Below are positions 1 to 10,536 of a stretch of DNA of 64,000 nt, piece by piece. How positions within the stretch are numbered: the first letter of the stretch is position 1; each line of letters opens with the position of its first letter. A program made the position numbers and the translations under genes. The notes under the pieces were generated by a model that was given only the letters and a program-made list of their open reading frames with translations, did no database searches and had not been told where the DNA came from. This stretch comes from Taeniopygia guttata (lineage: Eukaryota > Chordata > Aves > Passeriformes > Estrildidae), in assembly GCF_048771995.1 (NCBI RefSeq), contig NC_133063.1:22507063-22571062 (forward strand). The letters run 5' to 3'.

Positions 1-1
1 T

Positions 2-1831
2 GCGGAGGCCATCAGATCCCGCCAGGTGCACCGTGTGGACCGGGTCCTTCCCATCACCCTTGCCATCCTGGGTAAGTGCCCAAACTTCCATGGGTTGCCG
101 TTTCAGTGGGATGCTGGCCGGAAGGACCCACTCCTCATCATCGAGTGGCTGTTCCTTCCGCACCAGCCCCCCAAAACCATCTCCACACCCACGGAATTGA
201 TGGCAAAACTCATTATAAAAGGCAGACAACGCCTCCGGACCCTTGCAGGGTGCGATCCGGCATGCATTTATGTGCCTTTGAATTTGGAACAATTGGAATG
301 GCCGTTACAAACCAATGAAAATTTACAAATTTCTCTAGACAGCTATCCTGGCCAGATTTCGATACACTATCCAAAACACAAACTGTTTAAAGATACATTC
401 TATTTGGCCCCAAAATCGTACAAAAGTAAAACACCTATAAAAGATGCTCTCACAGTGTTCACTGATGGCTCGGGAAAATCCCACAAATCAGTGATCACGT
501 GGAAGGACCCGGAGAGTCAGAAGTGGGAGTCTGACATCCAAATTGTTGAGGGTTCCCCCCAGATCGCATAACTTGCTGCGGTCGTGAGAGCATTCAAAAA
601 ATTTCAACAGCCTTTTAATCTGGTAACTGATTCGGCGTATGTGGCCGGGATAGCAGAGCGAGCAGAACATGCGATGCTCAAAGAAATTCAAAACAAAAAA
701 TTATTCGGGTTGCTCACGGAATTAATTTGGCTAATCTCCCACCGCGAGCAATCCTATCACATAATGCACGTCCGGGCACACACAGACCTGCCAGGAGCCA
801 TCACAGAGGGTAACCGGAGGGCAGACCATTTACCTATGGCCACTGTCGCCACAACCTCTTCTGTACATGCATTGTCAAACACCATCCCAGACATCTTTGC
901 CCAAGCAAGGCTCAGCCATGCGTTTTTCTATCAAAACGCTCCTGCCCTTGCAAGACAATTCAAGATTTCAAAAGAGCAGGCCAAGGCCATCCTCGCCGCT
1001 TGCCCCAGCTGTCAGTCCCTCACCCTTCCACCAGTGGCGTCAGGGGTTAATCCCCGGGGACTGGGAGCATTGGAACTGTGGCAGATGGATGTCACACACT
1101 ACAACTCCTTTGGCCGTCTCAAATACATACATGTATCCATTGACACGTTTTCAGGTGCGATCTTCGCCTCTCTCCATACCGGAGAGAAGACGAAAGACGC
1201 GAAAAAACATCTATTTATGGCATTTGCAACATTGGGAGTCCCGAAGGCGATTAAAACCGATAACAGCCCGGGACTCACCTCGAGACAGTTCGAGGAGTTC
1301 TTACAGCAATGGGGCATCAAACACACCACCGGCATTCCACACAATCCAACAGGGCAGGCCATAGTGGAGCGCTCCCACAAAGAACTCAAGAGATTGCTCG
1401 ACCAACAGCATGATGCGGCGCTGGCGATGACCCCGGTAGAGAGACTTTGTAAAGCACTTTATGTGCTGAATTTTTTAAATTGCACCGAGCGGGAGCCAGG
1501 CCCACCCGTCATCAGGCACTTTACTAATAACACTCGAGCACTTTTGAAGGAGCGCCCACCGGTCCTTGTCCAAGACCCGGAATCCCGTGCAATCACAGGG
1601 CCTTTTCCCTTAATAACTTGGGGGAGAGGGTATGCCTGTGTTTCAACAGCTCATGGGCCGAAGTGGATTCCGGGGAAATATGTGAAGCCCTTCCTAGAAG
1701 ATGCCCCAGCTGCAGAACCGCCACCGCGACAAGACCCACAGACTGCGTCTCCCACAACACCGGATGACGCAGTCGCGTGGAAGAGACGAAGAACGAAGAG
1801 GACCGGGAGCTGTCCCAACTTGGTGTCCTGA
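2..1831 (+). pseudogene. pol: ERV pol 3' part: RT connection, RNase H and integrase, broken by one stop
   Basis: This is the C-terminal part of a retroviral Pol, entering from the left edge. One frame runs from position 2 to the stop at 1829-1831, interrupted only by an in-frame TAA at 569-571. Seen in order: RT thumb/connection-like sequence (to about 420); RNase H with TDGS at about 463, DSAY at about 629 and HTD at about 779; an integrase zinc-finger-like segment ending CPSC near 1005; and the integrase core with its first Asp in QMDVTH, second in KTDNSP and Glu in VERSH. The core acidic triad is intact. The zinc-finger segment has one His, then Tyr where the second His is expected, so it is probably damaged. 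The stop falls where RNase H enzymes carry a catalytic Glu. The C-terminal tail is rich in Pro and basic residues. The type is class II (alpha/beta-like). As part of a provirus lacking its 5' part in this window, it is judged non-functional. Confidence 0.9.
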
Positions 1832-2037
1832 GTCCTCATCACCAGACTTTACTACCAAACGCTGGACTCGACACCCCAAAATACCCCATCCCCTCCAGTT
1901 ACCTTTCCCTTACCTCCTTACCTTACCCGTTTTCCCTATGCCCCTCTACCCTAAATTTCTATTTAAACCCAAAGGGGGAGCTGGGAGGGGAGGAACCAAT
2001 CCTTTATGTTATTTACAGTTCCTTTTATTTTAATAGA

Positions 2038-3403
2038 ATGAGGATGGCTGCCCAAGTGACAACTACCCGGGAGAAACATCTGAAATCGCCCCACTGTGCC
2101 CAGCTGGCCGTCGCTGTGGCCTTTGTCATCTTGTGGCTGCAAGCGGCGGATGGCTGGATTGTTCAGCAGCTGAAAGAAAATGTGTGGGTCATGCTCGCAA
2201 AGTCCTTGCAGCAGGACAATCTGTGTTTGGCCATGGGCAGTGTGGACAATCCATTGTCCACATGCCTGGTGGGGGTTCCCCTGGTTGCTGATGATTGGCC
2301 CGTCTACAACTCAGACCTGCTCTGAACCACGGGTAAGAGACCTAACCCGGTCGACACTTGGGACGAGTGGACCAAAATTTTGTCTAATAGTAAGGAGGAA
2401 CCCCAAGAATTGGACCTGCTGGGGTCCTCCCACGCAGAGTACTGTGTCAAATTTTATTATAGGAGGCCAAGTCAGAATTGGCATGGAATTGACTTGGCCA
2501 AGAATACATACAGAAAGGATGTTACACCACTAAACAAAAAATACAATAGTCAGACCTGGTGCAATTACACCAGCCAGGTCATTTAGGTCTCGTCCATGCG
2601 TCCTAAGGTGTTGCCCAGGGGATTGTTTCTTATCTGTGGGGACAGAGTATGGTCAGGCATTCCATCTCGGCTCCAGGGAGGACCATGTAGCCTTGGCAAG
2701 CTTGCTACCCTCACTCCGAACAAGACCCAAATTCTAGAGTGGAGGAAGGAAAAACAATTGGCACGCAAAAAACAATCTTACAACCAATTCGACCCAAATT
2801 GTGATTCGGAGCTCTATAATTGGGGCCAAAAATTGAGAATCACTGCATCCATCTTCCTTCCATGGTATGCAGCAGCGAAGGCCCTCGGTGAGCTTTCTCA
2901 CCTGGAGTGCTGGATTAACAAGAATGCCAACGCTATGTCTGCCGCCCTCTCGGACCTTTTGGCGGATGAACAAACCACCAGGCATGCGACCCTACAAAAT
3001 TGGGCTGCGATAGACTTTCTGCTCCTAGCCCATGGCCACAGCTGCGAGGACTTCGATGGGTTGTGCTGTTTCAACTTGTCATCTCGAAGCACATCCATCC
3101 AGGCCCACATCAAACAAATCCGCGAACAAGTAAGACTTAAAAACGGAAAATCCATCAGCTGCTAACCCAGTGGACAAGACATTTTCGCAGTGGGGCATCC
3201 CCGGATGGGCAGCCCCCATCGTTAAAGGACTTATCTGGATTTTAGTTATTATTTTCCTCATTTTTATTGCTTTAGCGATTTTTAAACAATATTTAGTTAA
3301 GACTTTCGGGACTGTTTATATAGTTAATAAAGACGGGGGAGATGTGGTAGGGGGTGTGGGTGGTGACCTCCCTGCATTACCATGGGAGGCCACTGATGTG
3401 TAG
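2038..3403 (+). pseudogene. env: ERV env, alpharetrovirus-like, broken by two stops and a frameshift
   Basis: This is a retroviral envelope gene. The ATG at 2038 opens a basic N-terminus followed by a hydrophobic signal-like stretch (AVAVAFVILWL-type) ending near 2150, then the start of the surface subunit. The same frame continues to 3165 but is cut by TGA at 2323-2325 and TAG at 2584-2586. The transmembrane subunit shows a WAAIDFLLLAHG segment and a CX6CC disulfide motif (CEDFDGLCC) at about 3042-3069. This covalent SU-TM type is typical of alpha- and gammaretroviruses, and the neighbouring residues look alpharetroviral. After a stop at 3163-3165 the coding sense shifts frame to 3170-3403, where a membrane anchor (IWILVIIFLIFIALAIF) and short tail follow. 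The final residues before the stop at 3401 appear to read into the LTR. No clear furin site was seen. The copy is defective as it stands. Confidence 0.85.
3329..3342 (+). promoter_or_regulatory. Polypurine tract of the ERV
   Basis: A purine run with one interrupting C (AAAGACGGGGGAGA) ends directly before a TG that starts the LTR. This is where plus-strand DNA synthesis is primed in retroviruses. Assigned from position and composition. Confidence 0.6.
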
Positions 3404-3648
3404 TTTCCCGCCTCCCCAGTTGCCAATCATTTGTTATCCCTTCCCCCTGGTTATGTCAATCATTTTGTACTCCTTCCCTTTGTTCTAGAAAGTTCTCAGT
3501 TCTTTGTACCCCCCATTGGTTCCTCCCCTGAAACCACTCCTTCCCCCTATCCCGGTTGGTCATTGCCATGTCACTCTCCGTTGACTCCACCCTCAACCCC
3601 TTACCTGATTGGATGCCCTATACCCTGACCCTCCTTCCCTGTTACTGT

Positions 3649-3654
3649 TATAAA
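3649..3654 (+). promoter_or_regulatory. TATA box of the ERV LTR
   Basis: TATAAA is followed by a GC-rich stretch that should contain the cap site. It lies about 100 bp before the LTR poly(A) signal. Confidence 0.65.
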
Positions 3655-3752
3655 CCCTGCCCCGCCCCTGGTTCGGGGCTCTCAGAGCTGGCTCGCCCTC
3701 TGAGTGGCTGTGTCCCTTCACCACCCTCGCCTTCCCTCACCGAAGCCCTCAG

Positions 3753-3758
3753 AATAAA
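3753..3758 (+). terminator. Poly(A) signal of the ERV LTR
   Basis: AATAAA in the R region, followed by T-rich sequence (TCTTCTTCTCTC) about 30 bp downstream. Confidence 0.7.
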
Positions 3759-3877
3759 GCCCTTTGAGAGACACCTGCCTGGTGGAAGTCTTCTTCTCTC
3801 TACGACCATCGTGGCATTCCTGAGGTCCTGGACCTGCAGCTACCCGCGGCAATCTGGGGAACCCTCAGGGCGTCACA

Positions 3878-4834
3878 ATGGGGCAGCTGGGATCCCTCTG
3901 TTTGGAGATCTCTTTAGAGATACACGGATTTGCACATAGACAGTGATAATTCCGTGTATATTTCCATATGTGTCTTGCTATTTGTATGGGTTTATTTCCA
4001 TTAGTATATGTTGTTATATTTATGTATACTAATGTTGTTCTGTTGGTATACTATATATATACATATATATATATATATACACACATATATATACATATGC
4101 ATATATATATATGTATATATATGTATATATATGTATATATATGTATATATGTATATATATATTTGCTATTAAATATATGTGTATATATGTATACACATAT
4201 ACACACATATATCTGTGTTAAATTCTTTTTCCTGGGTATACAGTTGTGTAAGTATCTCTTTTGATGTAGTTGTAGTTGGCTTTTAAAATATATATATTGC
4301 TATTTGTATAAATATATTTGTCTATTTTTCTATATATATTTATCTCTTTCTGGATGTAATTCTTTTTACATATCTAGACTTGTATAGCTGTATATGTCTA
4401 TTGATGCAGTTCGATGGATATTTAGATTGGTGTAGTTGTCTATTTACAGATTGGTTTTTTCATGCATCTTTTTATATATATTGTATGTAATATGCAATAT
4501 TTAATCTATATTTACATCTGTATGCTGTTGTGGTTATATATGTATTACTTTCTATTTAACTATGGATGCAGTTGTATAGTTGTATAATTCTATCCATTGA
4601 GTTTTAGTACAGGGCTATTTTGGGAGAGTTATTGATATTTTTGTATTCCTAGATGGGCTTTACTTTTGTAGAAATATGTAATAAATTAAGTTGTGAGACA
4701 ACTAATTAATCTTTGCATATAGTGAATGGTTGTAGAGGTTGGAAATAAATAAACTGAAATTGGTATTTGTATATTTTTATCTAGATTGTTTGAAATAATG
4801 TAATAAATTCCTGACTTTAGCCTTAATGTATTGT
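3878..4834. other. AT-rich flank with (TATATG)n-like microsatellite
   Basis: There is no gene here. A TA-rich simple repeat occupies about 4048-4215, alternating TATATA with ATGTATAT units. The rest is T-rich single-copy-looking DNA down to the duplication at 4835. The open frame across the microsatellite is a low-complexity artefact. Confidence 0.8.
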
Positions 4835-4979
4835 CAGTGTGGATGTAGCAATTTGTAATAAATGACGTTTTCCAACTGAATTTGTTTCTCGTGCATTTGT
4901 CAATCAGCAGTGTGGCTGTAGCAATCTGCAGGAAATGCCATTTGTCAGCTGCACTTCGTGTTTTGTGATTTGTGCTACC
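4835..4979. repeat. Imperfect 73-bp tandem duplication
   Basis: Two adjacent copies begin CAGTGTGGATGTAGCAAT (4835) and CAGTGTGGCTGTAGCAAT (4908). Both continue through similar TTTGTCA and ATTTGT segments. The period is 73 bp. No coding role is seen. Confidence 0.7.
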
Positions 4980-6659
4980 CAAAGCCATGAGCAGATGTAA
5001 ATGCTCGAGGATTTTGGCCATGAAAATCTCTGGCCAAGCCCAGGACTTGCACTCAGGCTGGGCAAGGGAAGCACAGATTTGGGATGGCAGCAGAGCCACA
5101 CGTTGGCTCAGAACTCGCTGCAAAGGCCTGCTGGGAAAACTCCAGGACTCCACTGAGAGTAGAACTCCAAGCAGAAGCCACCCTGGCGGCAGAAATACAA
5201 TGAAAAAAAGAGACCAAATGTGGCAAAGCAGATGTGGGGATACTCTGTGAGTCTGATAAAATGCTCTCAATCACCGCTGCCTAGGCACATCTGCAAAAAT
5301 ACTTTGTTAAAAACTGAACGCCTCCCATGAAATACAGATTTCACTTTCCCCTTTATTTACCTTGCTCTGTGAGTGGAGACACTCTCTCCTTTTCCCTGAG
5401 AATGTTTGCCCTTCAGCACCTGACATTAAATCAAAGGTTACATACTACCACTTGGCACCATAAATGAAAACAGCCCTGCCCTCGTGACAGTGTTTGCAAA
5501 GTCTTTCATCCTCTTGTCCCCACATCTCACAAACGGAACCATCCCCTTCCTGTCCAAAGTGTGCCTGAGGTGAGTGAGGGCTCCAGGAGCTCAGGAGGGT
5601 GCAAGAGCTCTGCAGGTGGAAGGTTTTGCAAAGCTTCCTGAGCATCAGTAAACTCTGGCTTTGCCAGTCTTCCCCTGGAATATTGTCCTACTCAAGGATG
5701 ATCTTGGAGGACACTGTGCCTCCAGCTCAAGTAATGTTTGTTTTCTTCAAGGCTTGAATAGAGGAAAATGAAAATTGTAATTGTTAGCGTGAAATTTGGG
5801 TTTTGGTGCAGCTGGGTTTGCTCCATTATTTGCGGTGGAAAGTAGGGTAAAAGCTTTAAATTCCCAGCAGAAGTTGATTACCAGCCCACACAGACCTGAA
5901 TGAGACCCAGGTGTGCTTGCTGCACGCTGGTCCAAGGGAAAATCTGGAACAAGTCCCCTTTTATTGCAGCTGGAGCCTGTCTGTACTGTTGTCTCCAGGG
6001 CTGTCTGTGGTAAGACACGGCAATCCAGCCAGAAACGGTGGATATGAGAGTTCCAACAGCAGCCTGCTTCTCCAGAGTGAGGGACGAGGCCAGCCCGAAA
6101 GCCTGAAAGGTGTTGTGGGTACTGGAGAAGGCCAGGCTGTCCTTGTGCAGGGATGGCCTTCAAAGGGAACCTCACACCTTGTGCTGCTGACAAAGGACAG
6201 CTGGTAGCCTTCCACAAAAAGCTTCTTTTGTCCAGCCCTTTGACATGGTCCAGCCAGCAACAATTCCTGCTGCTCACACCAGCCCCTTTGCAAGCAGGAG
6301 GAATTTGTGGAAGCAGCCTGACAGCTTAGTGGCAGGAGAATAAAATACTCAGCTGGGTGTTATCAACTCTCTGCCAGAGCCTGCATCCTCAGCCCCTTAT
6401 CTCTTCCAGTTGTCTCTGATGTGCAAGAAGCAGCAGGGAATCACTGATCCTGGAAAAGCAGAAAGAGGAGAGGCAGTGGCTGGTCCCTGGAGGCCATGGG
6501 AGCAGTGAGAGCCATCCAAAATAGGATCTCTGCTGGGTTGTGGAGATAAGTGACCAGCCACCAATGCTCTGTGTGAGACTGGGGCCATCTGTGAATGTGA
6601 GCATGGAAATCTGACCTTGCAAAACAGAGAAAAAGGGGTCCTTGGGTATTTGCCACAGC
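4980..6659. other. Intergenic DNA, nothing recognised
   Basis: Moderate-GC non-coding DNA. Short overlapping open frames on both strands (for example 5747-6277 minus) show no domain, no splice structure and no family I recognise. Confidence 0.6.
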
Positions 6660-6775
6660 TTGGAGGGGCTCTGAGTCACCTGCTTCAGTGGAAGGTGTCC
6701 CTGCCCATGGCAGAGGGGTTGGATCTAGAGGGTCTTTAAGGTCCCTTCCAACTCAAACTCCTCTGTGAGTCTAAA
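6660..6775 (+). mobile_element. CR1 LINE 3' end fragment
   Basis: The segment GGAAGGTGTCCCTGCCCATG, then TTGGATCTAGAGGGTCTT and AAGGTCCCTTCCAACTCAAA, ending CTCTGTGAGTCT, is the conserved 3' tail of chicken-repeat-1 (CR1) retrotransposons. The copy is severely 5'-truncated and non-coding. Confidence 0.88.
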
Positions 6776-8000
6776 TTACAAACCCACGATGACAAAGAGA
6801 ACACAGCAAACCTGGGTCCCGCTACATTATTGGAGGCTGCCTTAGTCACTTGTGTCACCTGGAGACTGGTTTGTCTCCAAAATGTATCTGGAGAAGTTTT
6901 CATGGTCCCACAGTATTTAGGTGTGACTTTCCTGGTTCAGGGCCCCAGAAGATGCCAGAAGAGATTATTTGCAAGCAAAGAATTGGTTAAACTGCCTGTG
7001 AACCTGATGGGAGAAGTGTCCTCATGTTATTGCAGTGTTTACCCTATATAGGGGATACTTGGTTTCCGTTTTGAATATGCAATGTTCTTGCACAATGTTT
7101 GTATATGCATAAATACTGGCTTTAAATCCTAATTCCATCTTCACACAAGGATGTATAATGCATCAGGAATATGGAGCCATATTAGCTTTGGGCTTGATGG
7201 TATGGGCTGTTTAAAGTGTGTAATGAGTAATGGTAGTTCTAACAAATATCCCTCTTGTTAATTTGAGTCTGTCCTTTATCAACCCTGTTGCATAGAAATC
7301 ACTTTTTTACAGCAGAGACTAAATGAAATTCCTTAATACAGATGTTGCAATTGTACAATTCAGGCTGATTAAATGGGAAGTTTTCTGCTACTGTGGAAAG
7401 ACAATCTAGATAACCTGTTTGCTGTACATCCTGGAGGGGGCTTTGCTGTTAAGAATGAAAAGGAAAAAGAATTTTTTCTGAAGAGAAAAAATTCTCTTCA
7501 GAAGAGTCTTGCAAGAGCTTTTTGTATTACCAGAAGCAGCTACACTGGTTTTGACCAATGTGGGAATTGAATTTGTGGAGAGTTTTCAGGGCCTGACAGA
7601 AGACCCACACAGGATATCTGTATGCAAACTTTGACATAAGAAATGCTGATTTAGAAATGCTATGGAGTAGGACAGATATTGTTGAGAGAGAAATGGAGGT
7701 AGGAGAAAGTTTCAAAGGATTGTCTTGTAAATAAAACTAGATACTTTGGAGAAACAGAACTATGAATTGTAGTAGGACCCATGAGGGGTAGCTTTAGATT
7801 ATTGTCTTCAAGGCATCTACAGCATGGCATGGCAAAAAGCTGATAGCCCAAGAAATGCTTCTAGTCTATTGTAATTAGGAAATAGCTTCTGATTGTGATG
7901 GCATGAATTCTAGCATCTGTATTGTCTCACCCTTCTCATGAGACTGAAAATGGAATAAAAGTTTCTAAAATGCCTCTCAGTTGCCCCATCTCCGGATCAG
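6776..8000. other. Intergenic DNA with a small perfect hairpin
   Basis: No gene is supported. At 7477-7502 an 11-bp perfect inverted repeat (TCTGAAGAGAA and its complement) flanks AAAA. The rest is AT-rich unique-looking sequence. Confidence 0.55.
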
Positions 8001-8260
8001 TAAAAGAGTAATGTCCAACAAATTGGTGTTCCCATGTCAGGAACAAATAATTCGACTAAACTGTCCGACCTCGGAAAGCCCTGAAATCATTTTTGTAAAG
8101 TGTTGCTGAGAGAAGCACAAATCCTGGGATCATAACTCTTACAAAAAGAGAAAAGTTGTATTTCTACCCTCGTTGCTGGCTGAATCAAGATGGAGATCTG
8201 ACAAGGACTTGCCTGTTGTTCAGTATCAGGTAAGCCTCGGGGAACTTGTTAGGACACGAG
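8001..8260 (+). other. Probable 5' leader of the betaretrovirus-like ERV
   Basis: This is the untranslated stretch before the gag start. It holds a good splice donor (CAG/GTAAGC at about 8227-8235), as expected in a retroviral leader. A TTGGTGTTCCC stretch near 8019 could be a primer-binding site, but I cannot assign a tRNA. No clear 5' LTR is seen; only an AATAAA-like element near 7955 hints at LTR remains. Confidence 0.4.
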
Positions 8261-8482
8261 ATGTCCAATTTGCGTAGAGATGTTTATAAAAACCTTAAAG
8301 ATCTGGTCAAATCTAATTCCTGTAACATTTCAAAAACCGAGTTAAAACACTTACTATTATGCATTCAGAAGCACTTTCCAGCTACAGTTGAAACTTCTGT
8401 GCTTTCACTTCTTCTCTGGGAATTTTTAGAACTATACAAGACTTTTACCATAAACAGAGATCAAACAGCTGCTAAGTTCTGA
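8261..8482 (+). pseudogene. gag: ERV gag matrix fragment, betaretrovirus-like
   Basis: A 73-codon frame starts ATGTCC at 8261. Its helical, Lys- and Leu-rich sequence (YKNLKDLVKSN, TELKHLLLCIQKHFP) resembles the N-terminal matrix domain of betaretroviral Gag. It ends at a stop at 8480-8482, far short of a full Gag. Further gag-like sequence follows in another frame up to 8999, so the gene is shifted and collapsed. No capsid or Cys-His nucleocapsid box is visible. Confidence 0.65.
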
Positions 8483-8633
8483 CCAGCATGTTGTACAATG
8501 ATTGATATATTTAAACATTCTACTAAACCCTACTAAACACTTGGGCTGAATCCCCAGACTCCCTCTCTGCTTTGGCCGTGACTCAAGATCCTGAAATTCA
8601 GACTGGGGCTGTGACACTTCCACCCCTGCCACC

Positions 8634-8999
8634 GTGGTGTACCCCCTGACTTTTGCCATTTTCCGAGCCATGTCTGGGTCCTCCCTCTGTCCCCCCAGAA
8701 TGAGAACTCTTTGCCCCAAGGAAAAGGCAGGGGAGAGAAAGAGGGAGAAAGTTCTCAACACAAGGGTCTCTGCTAGCAAAAGAGAGGATTTCTCTGTTAA
8801 CATTACAAAACCAATAGCCTCTAGTCGCTGTGAAATTCCTCAGAGGCAATCTTGGATTTACAAGGCTGTGAGGGAGGAAAAGAATAGTGAGAACTCTAGT
8901 GATTCTGAAGAAGTTAACCTATTACATACTAGTCCTGCAAAAACAGAAAGAAAACCTACTTTACCTTATTTTATTCAGGAAATAATTCAAAAAGACTGA
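8634..8999 (+). pseudogene. Gag remnant downstream of matrix
   Basis: This frame continues the gag region, with an acidic Ser/Glu-rich linker (NSENSSDSEEV) and a Pro-containing segment (RKPTLPYFIQE) of the kind found between matrix and capsid in betaretroviral Gag. The first third may be out-of-frame noise. A large deletion separates it from the protease region. Confidence 0.4.
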
Positions 9000-9136
9000 C
9001 TGATTAGGCTAAGATAAGATGTAAAGTCATACAAGATAAAACCATCTCCCAAGATATCCCAACTTATTACCCCCAGGGGCACAATGTGAACTAACAAATT
9101 CCAAATGAATATATATTTTTAAAAAAACCTTTTAGC

Positions 9137-9757
9137 ATGAATACATTTCCACAGGAAATGTATTCACAGCAAAAACAAGACTTTTTAATTATAGGCAAGG
9201 GCAGTAATAAAATTATTCGACTGTCAATTTTTCCAACTGTCATCTCAGCAAATTATAATGCAGAGCTGATGATTTCAGCTCTTACGTTAAATGCTCCAAT
9301 GGTAATTGAACCAAAACCAACATTAGCTATCATTATTACATTAGCAATGAATATAAATAAGCAAGTTGTATGCCAAGAAATGCCTTTTGAGAGTTCTGGT
9401 CCAGTGCCTAATGTCCTTTGGATAAGACGTGTCAGCAATGAACAACCAGAGCTGACGTGCAGTCTAACACACCTTGGTAAAACAGTTCATAGTACAGGTA
9501 TGCTGGGCACAGGGGCAGATGTCACTGGGATTTCTCATGCACCCTGGTGGTGCAATTGGAATTTGGTAACACCTAAGGGTGCTCTCACAGGAATTGAAGG
9601 AGCTAACTTGTGTCTGCAAAGTGAATTCATGATTACTGTTACAGGTCCCAAGGGAAGGACATCAACCATCCATCCCCTTGTGGTGCAGAAGCCCATCACA
9701 GTATGGGGGAGAGATGTGTTGTCTGAGGGGGGAGTGAAGATAGAAGTGGGTTTTTGA
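9137..9757 (+). pseudogene. pro: ERV pro: dUTPase-like remnant plus aspartic protease
   Basis: This 206-codon frame has the order dUTPase then protease typical of betaretroviral pro genes. Residues about 30-75 resemble a degenerate dUTPase (ANYNAEL, then an isoleucine-rich strand). The retropepsin part begins about residue 110. Its active-site loop reads GMLGTGADVT, with Gly where the catalytic Asp of the D-T/S-G triad is required. The downstream W-G-R-D motif (VWGRDVLSEGG) at the C-terminal helix is conserved. The protease should therefore be inactive. Confidence 0.75.
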
Positions 9758-10065
9758 TGAAAACCACAGCAACGCTTGCCACTCTGAAGTTATCATGGAA
9801 AACCAAGCAGCCAATTTGGATTAATCAATGGCCTCTTACAAAAAGATACTGAATAGCCTCAAAAAAACTAGTAAGTGAACAACTACAAAAAGATCACATC
9901 AAACCTACAAACAGTCCCCAGAATTCCCCAGTTTTTGTCATTCATAAGAAAACTTTGGATTCCTGGAGATTGCTCCACGACCTGAGGAAGATCAATGAGA
10001 TCATAGAGGACATGAGGCCTCTGCAGCCTGGTCTTCCCTCTCTGTCAATGATTCTAAGACACTAG
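9758..10065 (+). pseudogene. pol: ERV pol: N-terminal reverse transcriptase fragment
   Basis: Following pro, the sequence encodes the start of a reverse transcriptase: [42 protein letters not shown] and LQPGLPS are the conserved fingers motifs. A TGA at 9850-9852 interrupts it, and the match ends near 10060, before the YxDD catalytic motif. The rest of pol and all of env are deleted before the LTR. Confidence 0.75.
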
Positions 10066-10134
10066 CCTCCTGTCATCTGTGGTCATTGACAGAGAGAGAA
10101 ACAGATAACTTTCCTAGGCATCTTCCTAGGGAAG

Positions 10135-10445
10135 TTGTGAGAACGCTCAGAGAAAGAATTCAAACAATTCTTATCTTAATTGTTGCACCTGGTGTTTGTG
10201 AACATTCGGAAGGTTTGTACATGATGTTTATGGAAAGATATTTTACCTGAAGATGTTGTTCCTAATTAACCAATGGTGTGAGGGGTGTTATTTAAGAACC
10301 AGTCAGGTTCTGGGTGAACCATCCTTCCTATACATTTATGAAATTCCTAATAAATCTCACTTTATTCTTTCTGATCATAGGAATCAATGTCACCTTTCTT
10401 CAGCCGTTCCTAACTCAATGGCCATAGTGTACCACAGAGAAACCT
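10135..10445 (+). repeat. Probable 3' LTR of the betaretrovirus-like ERV
   Basis: The stretch starts TGTGAGAACGCTCAGAG and has a TATTTAAG box near 10289 and an AATAAA at about 10350, followed by T-rich sequence. This fits U3-R-U5 of an avian class II ERV LTR and it lies just past the pol remnant. Both borders are approximate, and no target-site duplication was found. Confidence 0.5.
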
Positions 10446-10536
10446 GGTCTTAAGTAAGAGCTGTGTGTAAGGTTTCATGGTGTCAGTTCATTGATTTGAG
10501 CATAATGCAAATACTAATAGAATAATGGGTGGATAA

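Larger units (their letters stand above)
3343..3877 (+). repeat. 3' LTR of the alpha-like ERV
   Basis: The proposed LTR starts TGTGGTAGGG right after the polypurine tract and ends GGGCGTCACA, giving TGTG...CACA ends and about 535 bp. U3 is pyrimidine-rich with several CCAAT or ATTGG boxes (about 3422, 3515, 3608). A TATAAA lies at 3649-3654 and an AATAAA at 3753-3758, spaced as expected for U3-R. The 5' LTR is outside the window, so target-site duplication and LTR identity cannot be tested, and the right border is inferred. Confidence 0.75.

Noticed and set aside
3878..3900. TGGGGCAGCTGGGATCCC after the LTR as a primer-binding site, which would make this a 5' LTR
   Set aside because: I could not match it to the 3' end of a tRNA, and the polypurine tract and env upstream fit a 3' LTR. 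It remains a possibility if tandem proviruses exist.
3968..4264. 98-codon ORF rich in Tyr/Ile
   Set aside because: It is a translation of the TATATG microsatellite.
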